From the NCBI RefSeq assembly GCF_029210385.1, contig NZ_JARGDQ010000001.1, positions 62,001 through 126,000 of the forward strand: a stretch of DNA of 64,000 nt. The letters are read 5' to 3'. This document shows, one piece after another, positions 1 to 7,933 of the stretch. The stretch's first letter is position 1, and every line of letters starts with the position of its first letter. Source of the DNA: Desulfurivibrio dismutans. Lineage in GTDB: Bacteria > Desulfobacterota > Desulfobulbia > Desulfobulbales > Desulfurivibrionaceae. Under the pieces are notes generated by a model. The model was not told the origin of the DNA, did no database searches, and saw only the letters and a program-made list of their open reading frames with translations. A program made the position numbers and the translations under genes.

Positions 1-1055
1 CTGACCATCAGGTCCGCCACCTGGTTGTCCACCAGGATCCGTTCCTGCTCGCCGGGGCTGAAGGTGTTCAAGGCCTGTTCCACCACCCGGCTTACCGGAA
101 ACAGCGTGGTTCCTTCTCCCAGGTGTTCGCCGGCGTCGGCTCCCATTTGGTAGAGAATCTCACGGCAACGTTCAACCTGTTCCCGGATAAGCTCAACATC
201 TTCCAGCAGTTCAGCCGCCGGCAGATCTTCCTCGGAGGGCGGTTTGTGCAGCGGCGTGCCGAGGCTGCGCAGCTGATGTCGCATCTCGCCGCTGGCCACG
301 GCTATGGTGGCCAACGGAGTGGCCAGTTCATGGGCCGCCCCGGCGGCCAGGGTAGCCAGAGAGGCCAGTTTTTCGGTTTTGCGTTGTTCTTCTTTTAGTT
401 CCTGCATAGCCTGGCGGTGGCGCTCCAGTGCTTTGTAAACCTGGCTGACAAAGAATACGATAAAAAAGGCGGTGATGGCAAAGGCCACCCACATTCCCTG
501 CAGATGGGGCGAGATCTCTCGGCCGAAAAGAAAAATCTGTTCACTGGGGACATGGCAGGGGGCGAAAACGGTATCCAGGGCCACCAGGCCCAGATCTTGG
601 GAAGGGGCATAAGCGGGCAGTAGAAACAGGGCGGCGTAAGCCACCGAGGCCAACCCGGCCAGGGTTATGGCCCAGGCCGGCCGCAGCAGGATGGCTCCCA
701 GAGAGATGTGGACCAGGTAGAGGAAGGTAAAGGGGTTCATCGGGCCGCCGGTTACGTAGAGCAGGGCGGTGAACAACAGGACATCCAGGAACATCACCAC
801 AATGATGGCCTGTTCTCCCACCCCGCCTTTGAACCGAACCAGATAGTGAAAGTAGAGGTTGCTGCCGATGGCAAAGCTGATGATCAGACCCAGCACCGGC
901 AGGGGAATGGCGACATGGAAAAGCAGCAAAATAGCCAGCACCAGCATGATCTGACAGGCGATTACCCACCAGCGTAAGCGCAGCAGCCAGTTGAGGGCGA
1001 TGCCGGAACTGGTTTCAGTGCCTTGGACCGATTTGGCAAAAGATTTTTTATTCAT
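1..1055 (-). CDS. RegB/PrrB-like redox sensor histidine kinase, C-terminus cut by window edge
   Basis: Membrane sensor kinase that would phosphorylate a partner response regulator. The start (ATG at 1055) gives a short cytosolic lead, then several hydrophobic segments over about residues 25-180. The sequence GGPMNPF between two membrane segments matches the GGxxNPF quinone-binding signature of the RegB/PrrB family, and the phosphoacceptor box AHELATPLATI near residue 242 is also RegB-like (AHELGTPL). The reading frame is open through base 1, so the ATP-binding domain lies outside the window. A RegA-type regulator would be expected just beyond the edge. Family assignment is from these two motifs; a redox-sensing role is inferred. 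No strong ribosome-binding site is visible. Confidence 0.8.
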   Translation of the reverse strand, partial: MNKKSFAKSVQGTETSSGIALNWLLRLRWWVIACQIMLVLAILLLFHVAIPLPVLGLIISFAIGSNLYFHYLVRFKGGVGEQAIIVVMFLDVLLFTALLYVTGGPMNPFTFLYLVHISLGAILLRPAWAITLAGLASVAYAALFLLPAYAPSQDLGLVALDTVFAPCHVPSEQIFLFGREISPHLQGMWVAFAITAFFIVFFVSQVYKALERHRQAMQELKEEQRKTEKLASLATLAAGAAHELATPLATIAVASGEMRHQLRSLGTPLHKPPSEEDLPAAELLEDVELIREQVERCREILYQMGADAGEHLGEGTTLFPVSRVVEQALNTFSPGEQERILVDNQVADLMV

Positions 1056-1101
1056 TAACGTTCAACGATTTTATGCTTTGCCGGCGGTTGCCGGCCCGGG
1101 T

Positions 1102-2067
1102 CTACAGGTTAAACAAAAAGTCAGCGCCATATTTACCGGCGGTGAACAGCAGGATCAGGCACAGCAGCCATTTGATGGCCCGGGCTGGCACCAACTTCTG
1201 GCAGCGGGCCCCCAGATACATGCCGGCCAGGCCGCCCAGGCCGAAGAGCAGTCCCAGCAACCAGTCCGGGGCGACGACCAGATCCGGATAAAAAGGGGCC
1301 AGTAACTGGTAAAAAGCCACCCCGGCCACGGAAGTGACAAAGGTGCCGGTCAGGGCCGCTCCAGCCACCGTGTACACCGGCAAACCGAAAACGGAAACAA
1401 AGAACGGGGCGATGATGGCGCCGCCCCCGATGCCGTAAATTCCGCCCACTACTCCCACCAGCAGGCTCAGGCCGAAAATTCCCCAGAAAGGGATGTCGAA
1501 CCGCTCACCGTAAAAAGTGTAGCCAAGGCGCTTGAGGTTGAAATGGGTAACATGAACCACCGGCAGCGGCTCATGCTTGTCATGGGGGGTGGCACTGGTC
1601 TTTTGGCGATGTTTGCGCACCAGCTCCTGGAAGCGTTGTTCAGCGGAGAGCTGACCGGCGCTGGCGGGGACTGGGCGCAGCAGGTCGGTGACCATGCGGC
1701 TGCCTATGTACAGCAGTACGGCAGCAGCAAAGAGCTTGAATAGATCCGGGTCCGGCAGCCAGCTTAAGCGGATCACGGCCCCCAGCAGCACCCCGGGCAG
1801 GGTGCCGGCCACCACCACCCAGACCAGGGGCCAGACCATCCGCCCTTCTTTAAAATAACGGTATACGCCGCCGGGAATGGCAACGATATTGAACAGTTGA
1901 TTGGTGGCGCTGACCGAAGGCGTGGTGTAACCCAGGAACGACATTTGAAAGGGAAGCAACAGAAAGGCACCGGAAACTCCGCCCATGGAGGTAAAAAAAG
2001 AGATGACCAGCGCCACCAGGGGGGGGATCCAGAGGCTGACTTCAATGCCGGCGGTGGGGAAATACAT
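1102..2067 (-). CDS. TauE/SafE family permease (sulfite exporter-like), 321 aa
   Basis: Multi-pass inner-membrane protein of the TauE/SafE family, whose members move sulfite, sulfoacetate or other small anions. Two repeated hydrophobic halves are visible: the N-terminal half has the glycine-rich FFTSMGGVSGAFLLLP motif and the C-terminal half has VGVVGGIYGIGGGAIIAP. They are joined by a charged linker of about 60 residues that is longer than usual. The frame is open further upstream, but that part is compositionally non-coding, so I start at ATG 2067. A good promoter lies at 2126-2154. In a sulfur-metabolising organism sulfite export is plausible, but the substrate is not shown by the sequence. 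Confidence 0.85.
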   Translation of the reverse strand: MYFPTAGIEVSLWIPPLVALVISFFTSMGGVSGAFLLLPFQMSFLGYTTPSVSATNQLFNIVAIPGGVYRYFKEGRMVWPLVWVVVAGTLPGVLLGAVIRLSWLPDPDLFKLFAAAVLLYIGSRMVTDLLRPVPASAGQLSAEQRFQELVRKHRQKTSATPHDKHEPLPVVHVTHFNLKRLGYTFYGERFDIPFWGIFGLSLLVGVVGGIYGIGGGAIIAPFFVSVFGLPVYTVAGAALTGTFVTSVAGVAFYQLLAPFYPDLVVAPDWLLGLLFGLGGLAGMYLGARCQKLVPARAIKWLLCLILLFTAGKYGADFLFNL

Positions 2068-2125
2068 GATGGCTGGGTTCTCCGGGCATGTGCTGGTTTG
2101 TCGCGGTATCTGGCTGAATTCACAC

Positions 2126-2154
2126 AAACTAGCCTGCTCGTCGAGAGCTGTCAA
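2126..2154 (-). promoter_or_regulatory. sigma70-type promoter for the TauE/SafE gene
   Basis: On the minus strand, TTGACA (2154-2149) and TAGTTT (2131-2126) are separated by 17 bp, about 60 bp ahead of the permease start. Confidence 0.6.
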
Positions 2155-2361
2155 GCAGCTAGCTGGGCCCGCCGGGGCTCCGTCAAAGTAATTGGTTTTG
2201 GCCAAGCAGCGTGGGGGGGGCTTTTTTGTCTGATACTTTGTGGCATATTTGGCTTGCTTTATCTTTTCGCTGGTTATAAAATTCAGGCCGTTGGGAGATA
2301 ACCTGAAACCGGCCGGCCCGACAGGGATATTGAATTCTGCCGGGTGAAAAAGGAGGAGATA

Positions 2362-2793
2362 ATGAGTAAGGCAACAATAATAATGGCGTTTCTCGCTTTG
2401 TTGCTGATTGTTCCGGGTGGTCCCGGGGTGGCTGCGGCTGAAATTGCGGAGTGCCGCCAGATGGCCTCGCCGGTGACTGGGGATGAACGCAGGTACTCGG
2501 TGGTGGCCGACATTTACGGGGTCAGGGCCTATCCCGATATCGCCTGCGCTGTCCACTGGCGCAACCATGAACTGTGTGCCACCGAGCTTTCAACCTTTCA
2601 GTTCACTGCTAAGGTTTTTGATTACCACTCCGGCGCTGAAGTCCTGATGACCGAGGCTTATTATGTGGTGGCGGTGCCGGGAGAGTCACGGCCGCTGGCC
2701 TTTGTCGCCCGGGAAGAGGCGGAAGAGTTTGTGGCCGGGGCCGGCGGTGGTGAACTGCTGGATTACGACGCGCTGGTGGATTACCCCTTGTAA
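2362..2793 (+). CDS. secreted NosL-like protein, 143 aa
   Basis: Small exported protein resembling NosL/NosL-like copper-handling accessory proteins. Residues 1-29 form a signal peptide (MSKATII then a long hydrophobic run ending AAA). The body keeps the NosL-like pattern: a Cys-containing CAVHW segment, V-DY-x-G before an AYYVV strand, then AF-x-REEAEEF followed by GGELLDYD. A lipobox cysteine is not evident. AGGAGGAG at 2351-2358 fixes the start at 2362 rather than the upstream GTG. No nos operon is nearby, so the partner enzyme is unknown; a metal-carrier role is inference. The stop codon lies inside a palindromic repeat (2790-2898). Confidence 0.6.
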   Translation: MSKATIIMAFLALLLIVPGGPGVAAAEIAECRQMASPVTGDERRYSVVADIYGVRAYPDIACAVHWRNHELCATELSTFQFTAKVFDYHSGAEVLMTEAYYVVAVPGESRPLAFVAREEAEEFVAGAGGGELLDYDALVDYPL

Positions 2794-2898
2794 CTGTCCA
2801 GCAGCACCCCATCTTGCGGCGATCAGGTCGGCTTGAGTACCTGATGTACGCTACGCCGACTTGGCTTACCGCAACCTGGGGCACGGCTGTTCAGTTAC
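2790..2898. repeat. dispersed palindromic repeat, copy A
   Basis: Imperfect 109-bp palindrome with terminal arms GTAACTG/CAGTTAC and a centre around GAGTACCTGATGTACGC. It shares the blocks CATCTTGCGGCGATC and TTACCGCAACCTG with copies C, D and E elsewhere in the window. It overlaps the stop codon of the NosL-like gene and sits between two converging genes. Confidence 0.85.
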
Positions 2899-2949
2899 GT
2901 GCCAGAATGAGCAGGGTAGTTACTTCACCTTTAAATCAGTTCGTAGCGG

Positions 2950-3390
2950 TTAGCGTCCCGGTTGCCGGTAGTCGGCCACCATCCGGTTATGGTCAAAGAC
3001 CAGGTCCGGTAGGCTGTCCAGCGGAAAAACGGCGGCCCGAGCGGCGTCGTCGCCGGCCTGGAGGGTGCCGCCGACGGATTCGGCCAGGAAGACGGTGCTG
3101 ATGGTGTGCGCCCGGCTGTCCCGGTTGGGATCGGAGTAAGTGTGCAACTGCCGGCGCAGGCGGACCGTCAGTCCGGTTTCTTCGCTGGCCTCGCGGATCG
3201 CCGCTGCCTCCAGACTTTCTCCGTAGTCGACAAACCCCCCCGGCAGGGCCCAGCCCGCCGGGGGGGTTTTGCGTTTGATCAGCACGATACCACCTTCCGT
3301 TTCGATGATAATGTCCACCGTCGGCCGGGGATTGTGCCAGACTGGCCAGGCGTGACCACACTTAGGACATTGAATGATGGTTTTGCTCAT
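2950..3390 (-). CDS. Nudix hydrolase, 146 aa
   Basis: Nudix-fold pyrophosphohydrolase. The full Nudix box (G-x5-E-x7-REASEETG) is at about residues 60-82, and the protein begins with a CPKCGHAW half zinc-ribbon, as in the group that trims ADP-ribose, NADH or prenyl-nucleotide-like substrates. I use ATG 3390 (MSKTIIQ) rather than the GTG 15 bases upstream because a purine-rich AAAGAG precedes it. Substrate cannot be told from sequence. It converges on the NosL-like gene with repeat copy A between them. Confidence 0.85.
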   Translation of the reverse strand: MSKTIIQCPKCGHAWPVWHNPRPTVDIIIETEGGIVLIKRKTPPAGWALPGGFVDYGESLEAAAIREASEETGLTVRLRRQLHTYSDPNRDSRAHTISTVFLAESVGGTLQAGDDAARAAVFPLDSLPDLVFDHNRMVADYRQPGR

Positions 3391-3486
3391 ATTGGGCTCT
3401 TTCACTTTTTGGGTTAATTTTTCCGGGGTGTCGACCGATCAGCTATGCAAGGGTTCATTCACCTTACATCAGTCAAGGAGGACGCC

Positions 3487-3600
3487 ATGACAGCCCGGGA
3501 AGCGATAAAAGTTCTGATGCTAAGTCCCTTTTATTTCCGTCTCGATACCGCCGCCCGCAAGGCTTTGATTGCCGAGTTTCGGCGCGCCTGTGCCGGCTGA
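3487..3600 (+). CDS. small protein, 37 aa, function unknown
   Basis: Short ORF starting MTAREAIKVLMLSPFYF and ending FRRACAG, preceded by an excellent AAGGAGG at 3476-3482 with 4-5 bp spacing. Predicted as one or two amphipathic helices, cytosolic, no cysteine pair or signal peptide (a single Cys near the end). It lies between the divergently placed Nudix gene and adk. The strong Shine-Dalgarno and protein-like composition argue that it is translated. I have a weak memory of similar peptides in related bacteria but cannot confirm it. Confidence 0.55.
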   Translation: MTAREAIKVLMLSPFYFRLDTAARKALIAEFRRACAG

Positions 3601-3629
3601 GGCGCTATTCATTTTTTCTCAGTTTTTAT

Positions 3630-3658
3630 TTGGCATTCACTCCGGCGTGGTTTATAGT
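3630..3658 (+). promoter_or_regulatory. sigma70-type promoter for adk
   Basis: TTGGCA at 3630-3635 and TATAGT at 3653-3658 with a 17-bp spacer, 80 bp before the adk start. Confidence 0.6.
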
Positions 3659-3737
3659 TCGCGGTGATTTTAACCCGGTTGCAGCGAACACGGACCTTCC
3701 GTTTTTCTTAAAAAAAACACGCAAAAGGAGTGAGTCG

Positions 3738-4418
3738 ATGAACGTTCTGGTTTTTGGACCCAACGGCAGCGGCAAAGGCACCCAAGGCGCCATTGTACAG
3801 AAAAAATATGGTATGCCCCACATTGAATCGGGAGCCATCTTCCGGCAGAATATCGGCGGCGGCACCGAACTGGGCCAGAAGGCCAAAGAGTACATCGACC
3901 GCGGTGACCTGGTGCCCGATGATATCACCATTCCGATGATTCTCAATCGTCTCCAGGAAGATGACTGCAAGCAGGGCTGGATTCTGGACGGTTTTCCCCG
4001 CAACAAGGTTCAGGCCGAAACCCTGGCCAAGGCCCTGGCTGACGCCGGCATGAAGCTTGATTACGTAGTTGAAATCGTGCTGCCCCGTGACGTGGCCAAG
4101 CTGCGGATTACCGGCCGCCGGCTCTGCGTTAACGACAATAACCATCCCAATCATATCGCCTTTGATGCCATCAAGCCGGTGGAAAAGGACGGCAAGATGG
4201 TCTGCCGGGTCTGCGGCGGCGATCTTAAGGTCCGCCCCGACGACCAAGATGATGTGGCCATCGACAAGCGGCATGACATCTATTACGACGATCAGACCGG
4301 CACCATGGCGGCGGTCAACTTTTTCAAGCAGTTGGGCGGCGGGACCAAAGTGATTTCGGTGGATGGACGGCCTTCCATCGGCGAGGTGACCGAGGCGATA
4401 ATGAAAGAGCTGAACTAG
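3738..4418 (+). CDS. adk: adenylate kinase, 226 aa
   Basis: Interconverts ATP + AMP and 2 ADP in the cytosol. In a sulfate-type metabolism it recycles AMP released by sulfate activation. The P-loop GPNGSGKGTQ is at residues 7-16, the AMP-binding segment at IESGAIFRQN, and the DGFPRN motif near residue 85. The LID is not the standard form: one Cys follows RRL and a CRVC pair comes about 30 residues later, giving three cysteines instead of CxxC/CxxC or none. AAAAGGAG precedes ATG 3738. The gene stands alone between its own promoter and a terminator. Confidence 0.95.
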   Translation: MNVLVFGPNGSGKGTQGAIVQKKYGMPHIESGAIFRQNIGGGTELGQKAKEYIDRGDLVPDDITIPMILNRLQEDDCKQGWILDGFPRNKVQAETLAKALADAGMKLDYVVEIVLPRDVAKLRITGRRLCVNDNNHPNHIAFDAIKPVEKDGKMVCRVCGGDLKVRPDDQDDVAIDKRHDIYYDDQTGTMAAVNFFKQLGGGTKVISVDGRPSIGEVTEAIMKELN

Positions 4419-4494
4419 ATTAAGAACTGAACTGGCGAACCGCCGCTTCCGGGCGATTCATGTCGGTGATGATTGATTTAATCGGTCCCGGAAA

Positions 4495-4549
4495 GGGCCG
4501 GCCCGCATTTTTTTTGGTGGCTTAACGCTGCGGGGCCGGCTCTTTTTTT
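4495..4549 (+). terminator. intrinsic terminator after adk
   Basis: GC-rich stem GGGCCGG-CCCGCA paired with TGCGGGGCCGGCTC, then a run of seven T. It lies between adk and the converging HD-GYP gene. Confidence 0.8.
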
Positions 4550-5909
4550 ATTCTTTTACTTCAACCGGCCGCTGGCAAGCCCGCAGGTTTTTGTCCACCA
4601 GAAAGATGTGGGCCACCACCCAGTTGATCACCCGCCTGTTAATCAGCACCACATGTTCGGAAGTGATGCCGGTTTTTTCCACCTCCGCCATCAACTCGTG
4701 CAAATCCGCGACAAAAGTGTCGTGCATTTCCTTGTGCGCTTCGTAGTCCTGGTAACCTTTGCGACGCATGTAAATTTCCTCGGACTGGAAGTGCTCCACC
4801 ACGTATTCCTGCAAAAAACGCAGCAGGGTCATGCTTTCCTCCCGGCCCTTGCCCTGGCGCACGGCGTTCAGCAACTGATTAATCCGTTCGATCAGCTCCC
4901 GGTGCTGCCGGTCGATGATGTCCACCCCCAGTTCAAATTCCCGGCTCCAGACCACAGCCGGCTCGATGCCGCCGCCATCTTGTGCATTCGCCGAGTCCCG
5001 GTGGAGGTAGATATCGTCGTAAGCCTGATAGGAGTCAAAGAGTTCCATAAAATGCTCTTCGCAGTCCAGGAAGGCGTTGACGATGTCGGGGTCAAAATGG
5101 GTGCCCCGGGAGGCATAAATGCGCTGTACCGTTTCCAGATGGGTTACCGGCGTTTTGTAGGGGCGCTTGGCCCGGATGGCGTCGTAGGCGTCACCTAAGG
5201 CATAGATCCTGGCCTCAAGGGGGATGTCCTCGCCGGCCAGCTCGGCCGGGTAGCCGGAACCGTTATATTTTTCGTGATGATGGAGGGCGATGGTGTGGCT
5301 CATGGTCAGAAAGGGGACCGGTTCGTCGATTTTTTCCATTAATCGCTCGAGAATGCCGGCCCCGATGGTGGTGTGGGTCTGGATGACAGCGAATTCTTCC
5401 CGGTCCAGGCGACCTGGTTTCAGCAGCACCCGATCGGGAACCCCAACTTTCCCCAGGTCATGCAGGGGGGCGGCGTCATAAAGGTTGGCGATAAACCGGT
5501 CGTCAATGAGTCGGCGGTATTTGGGTTGCCGGCGCAGGGTGTCGGCCAGAATTACCCCGTAGCCCCGGGTGCGTTCCAGGTGCTTGCCGGTGTCGGGATC
5601 TCGCATTTCCGCCAGGTTGGCGAGACCAAAGACCATGTTGCGCTGGGTGGCGCGCAAGCGGTTAAGCTGAGTCTGGCGAATATAGGCAGTCAGTAAAAAC
5701 AGCAGGCCCAGCACCGCCACCAGGGCCAGGAAAGCCAGGGTGAGGTTGTCCCGCTCCCAGCCGGCAATGGCGCGTTGGCCGGATATGGCCAGCAGCAGCA
5801 GGACCGGCAGCAGCACCAGGATGAACCAGCGAAATCCCATGGCGCTGCCGCTGCCGGAGAGAAGACGCTGCAGGGTGGAGTTTTTGTTGGAAGCAGCTTG
5901 ATTTAACAT
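4548..5909 (-). CDS. membrane HD-GYP phosphodiesterase fused to bacteriohemerythrin, 453 aa
   Basis: Probable cyclic-di-GMP phosphodiesterase with a di-iron oxygen-binding domain. Residues about 25-45 and 55-78 are two membrane segments. The HD-GYP domain (about 90-290) keeps the HDLGKVGVPD motif, the HHHEKYNGSGYP motif and the LGDAYDA metal-site segment. Residues about 325-445 form a hemerythrin domain with the expected iron ligands visible: RQHREL, HFQSEEIY, AHKEMH and a final H-x4-D. Oxygen or redox gating of c-di-GMP turnover is inferred from the domain pairing. The upstream region is full of TGTTTA boxes (5942-6074). The ribosome-binding site is weak. Confidence 0.9.
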   Translation of the reverse strand: MLNQAASNKNSTLQRLLSGSGSAMGFRWFILVLLPVLLLLAISGQRAIAGWERDNLTLAFLALVAVLGLLFLLTAYIRQTQLNRLRATQRNMVFGLANLAEMRDPDTGKHLERTRGYGVILADTLRRQPKYRRLIDDRFIANLYDAAPLHDLGKVGVPDRVLLKPGRLDREEFAVIQTHTTIGAGILERLMEKIDEPVPFLTMSHTIALHHHEKYNGSGYPAELAGEDIPLEARIYALGDAYDAIRAKRPYKTPVTHLETVQRIYASRGTHFDPDIVNAFLDCEEHFMELFDSYQAYDDIYLHRDSANAQDGGGIEPAVVWSREFELGVDIIDRQHRELIERINQLLNAVRQGKGREESMTLLRFLQEYVVEHFQSEEIYMRRKGYQDYEAHKEMHDTFVADLHELMAEVEKTGITSEHVVLINRRVINWVVAHIFLVDKNLRACQRPVEVKE

Positions 5910-5941
5910 GGTTGTCTAAAAGCAAAAACAAAACTTAAATC

Positions 5942-6080
5942 TGTTTATCTGTTTAACCGCTAAAGGGGGTAATGGGTGTCTGCCGAACATGGTTGTTTAC
6001 CATTTGGGTAAACAGATAATAAACAGAGTTTGTTGCTTTGTATATATTAACTTTCCCAAAAGGGATATGTTTACTATAAT
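5942..6080. promoter_or_regulatory. clustered TGTTTA boxes, long inverted repeat and a TATAAT -10
   Basis: Between the divergent HD-GYP gene and purE. TGTTTA(T/A/C) occurs at 5942, 5950, 5994 and 6068, and its complement at 6008 and 6019. The first pair and the complementary pair form an inverted repeat (arms 5941-5958 and 6006-6026), with a small ATGGT/ACCAT hairpin in the centre (5989-6003). The box at 6068 directly abuts a perfect TATAAT at 6075-6080; its -35 (TTTCCC) is poor, as in activator-dependent promoters. I read this as an operator array for an unknown regulator. Confidence 0.5.
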
Positions 6081-6085
6081 TTCGG

Positions 6086-6198
6086 CAGTATTGTGCTCTG
6101 GTGGCCCGTGTGCTTTTCGTCGGAACTGCTCCCGCCGTGTAAGGGCATGCCGGGGGCTCCGGAGTCTTGCGGGCGGTTGCTGTTGATAAAAAATACTG
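6086..6198 (+). ncRNA. structured RNA candidate upstream of purE (6S-like or purE leader)
   Basis: The region begins 6 bp after the TATAAT at 6075. CAGTATT (6086-6092) can pair with AATACTG (6192-6198), closing an RNA of about 113 nt. Inside, CTCTGG (6096-6101) pairs with CCGGAG (6159-6164) and GTGTGC (6108-6113) with GCATGC (6145-6150). A segment around GGGCATGCCGGGGGC loosely recalls the apical part of 6S RNA, and 6S genes are known beside purE in some proteobacteria. It is shorter than usual 6S RNA and no T-run follows, so a purE leader is equally possible. Confidence 0.35.
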
Positions 6199-6268
6199 AG
6201 ATAAAACGCCGGGTTAGCAGTTTGATCTCGGATCCTTTCCCTTGGCTGAACCCAAAAAGAGTTGGATT

Positions 6269-6778
6269 ATGAAAAAAGTTCTGGTTGGAGTAATTATGGG
6301 CTCCCGCAGCGACTGGGAGACCATGCGGCAGGCGGCTGAAACCCTGGAAGAATTGGGGGTTCCCCACGAGGTGCGGGTGGTTTCCGCCCACCGGACGCCG
6401 GAGTTGTTGTTTGAATACGCCGCCGGGGCCAAGGTGCGCGGTCTGGAGGTGATTATTGCCGGCGCCGGTGGGGCGGCCCACCTGCCCGGTATGGTGGCGG
6501 CGCGCACTGCCCTGCCGGTGCTGGGGGTGCCGGTGCAGTCCAAAAGCCTCAACGGCCTGGATTCCCTGTTGTCCATCGTCCAGATGCCGGGTGGGATCCC
6601 GGTGGGCACTCTGGCCATCGGTCCGGCCGGGGCCAAAAACGCCGCCCTGCTGGCCGCCGCTATTCTGGCCAACAAGTATGAGGCGGTGGCTGCCGCCCTG
6701 GAGCAGTTCCGCCAGGAGCAGACGGCAACGGTGCTGGCCGACCCCGATCCCCGGCGATCGGTGGAGAGTGGCTCATGA
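6269..6778 (+). CDS. purE: N5-carboxyaminoimidazole ribonucleotide mutase, 169 aa
   Basis: Class I PurE: moves the carboxyl group of N5-CAIR to give CAIR in purine synthesis. The signature GSRSDWETM is near the N-terminus, followed by VVSAHRTPE and the [13 protein letters not shown] active-site loop. I start at ATG 6269, preceded by AAAAAGAG, although an in-frame TTG at 6242 is possible. The stop overlaps the purK start by 4 bases (ATGA), so the two are translationally coupled. The long upstream region carries a promoter-like TATAAT and a structured leader. Confidence 0.95.
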   Translation: MKKVLVGVIMGSRSDWETMRQAAETLEELGVPHEVRVVSAHRTPELLFEYAAGAKVRGLEVIIAGAGGAAHLPGMVAARTALPVLGVPVQSKSLNGLDSLLSIVQMPGGIPVGTLAIGPAGAKNAALLAAAILANKYEAVAAALEQFRQEQTATVLADPDPRRSVESGS

Positions 6779-7887
6779 AGGGGGGAGATGTTACCGATGC
6801 GGGCAGAGTAGGGATTATCGGGGCCGGCCAGTTGGGCCGGATGCTGGCTCTGGCCGGATATCCTCTGGGGCTGCAGTTTGCCATGCTGGACCCCAATTCT
6901 GCCGCCTGCGGCGGGCAGGTGGCTCCCCTCACGGTGGCGGCCTTTGACGACCAGGAGGCCCTGGCGGCCCTGGCGCGACAAGTTGATCTGGTGACCTTCG
7001 AGTTTGAAAACGTACCGGTCGCCGCCCTGGAGTTTTTAGCTGACCGGGTGGAGGTTTTCCCCCGGCCGGCGGTGCTGGAAACGGCCCAGGATCGCTTGCG
7101 GGAAAAGGAGTGTTTTGCGCAGTTGGGCATCCCTACTCCCGCCTACCGGGCGGTGGGCAGTGAAGGAGAGTTGCAGGCGGCGGCGGCCAAATTGGGGCTG
7201 CCGGCGGTGCTGAAAACCCGTCGCCTGGGCTATGACGGCAAAGGGCAGCTGGTACTGCGCCGGGAAAGCGATCTGGCGGCGGCCTGGCAGGTTTTGGGGG
7301 GCGCCGAACTGATCCTGGAGTCCTTTGTGTCGTTTGCGCGCGAGGTTTCCCAGGTGGCGGTCCGGGGACGTGACGGGGCGATGGTTTTTTATCCCCTGGC
7401 GGAAAATACCCACCGGGACGGCATCTTGCACCTCTCTCTGGCGCGGGCCGGCGATCCGCTGCAAACCCTGGCCGAAGATTATACCCGGCGGATTATGGAG
7501 CACTTTTCCTATGTCGGGGTAATGGCCTTCGAGTTTTTTCAGACCGAAGCGGGGCTGGTGGCCAACGAGATCGCTCCTCGGGTGCACAATTCCGGGCATT
7601 GGACCATTGAGGGGGCGGAAACCAGCCAGTTTGCCAACCATCTGCGGGCCATTCTCGGCTGGCCGTTGGGGTCGACGGAGCTGGTAGGGCAGGCGGCGAT
7701 GCTCAATTTCATCGGCGAGTTGCCGGCCACGGCGGACCTGTTGCAGTACCCTGGGCTGCACCTGCATGCTTACGGCAAGTCAGCCGCGCCGGGCCGTAAA
7801 GTGGGCCATGCCACTCTGCGGCTGCCGGCGGGAGTCGATCTGCCCGCCGCGCTGCGGCGTCTTACCGATGCTCTGGAAATGCGCTGA
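6775..7887 (+). CDS. purK: N5-carboxyaminoimidazole ribonucleotide synthase, 370 aa
   Basis: ATP-grasp enzyme joining AIR and bicarbonate, directly upstream of PurE in the pathway. The N-terminal [16 protein letters not shown] nucleotide-binding segment, the [15 protein letters not shown]-grasp motif at about residues 145-156, and the [13 protein letters not shown] motif near residue 265 are all present. It overlaps purE by 4 bases. Length is normal. Confidence 0.95.
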   Translation: MKGGDVTDAGRVGIIGAGQLGRMLALAGYPLGLQFAMLDPNSAACGGQVAPLTVAAFDDQEALAALARQVDLVTFEFENVPVAALEFLADRVEVFPRPAVLETAQDRLREKECFAQLGIPTPAYRAVGSEGELQAAAAKLGLPAVLKTRRLGYDGKGQLVLRRESDLAAAWQVLGGAELILESFVSFAREVSQVAVRGRDGAMVFYPLAENTHRDGILHLSLARAGDPLQTLAEDYTRRIMEHFSYVGVMAFEFFQTEAGLVANEIAPRVHNSGHWTIEGAETSQFANHLRAILGWPLGSTELVGQAAMLNFIGELPATADLLQYPGLHLHAYGKSAAPGRKVGHATLRLPAGVDLPAALRRLTDALEMR

Positions 7888-7933
7888 CCAGCCGGTGGCG
7901 CTGTCGACCGGCGAAGACTCAAGGCTGATTAAG

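Noticed and set aside
2068-2568. N-terminal extension of the TauE/SafE protein to 488 aa
   Set aside because: The extra part has non-coding composition and includes a good promoter at 2126-2154; the hydrophobic protein starts at 2067.
6086-6198. Signal recognition particle (4.5S) RNA
   Set aside because: The size fits, but the conserved GGAAGGAAGCAGCC-type apical motif is absent.
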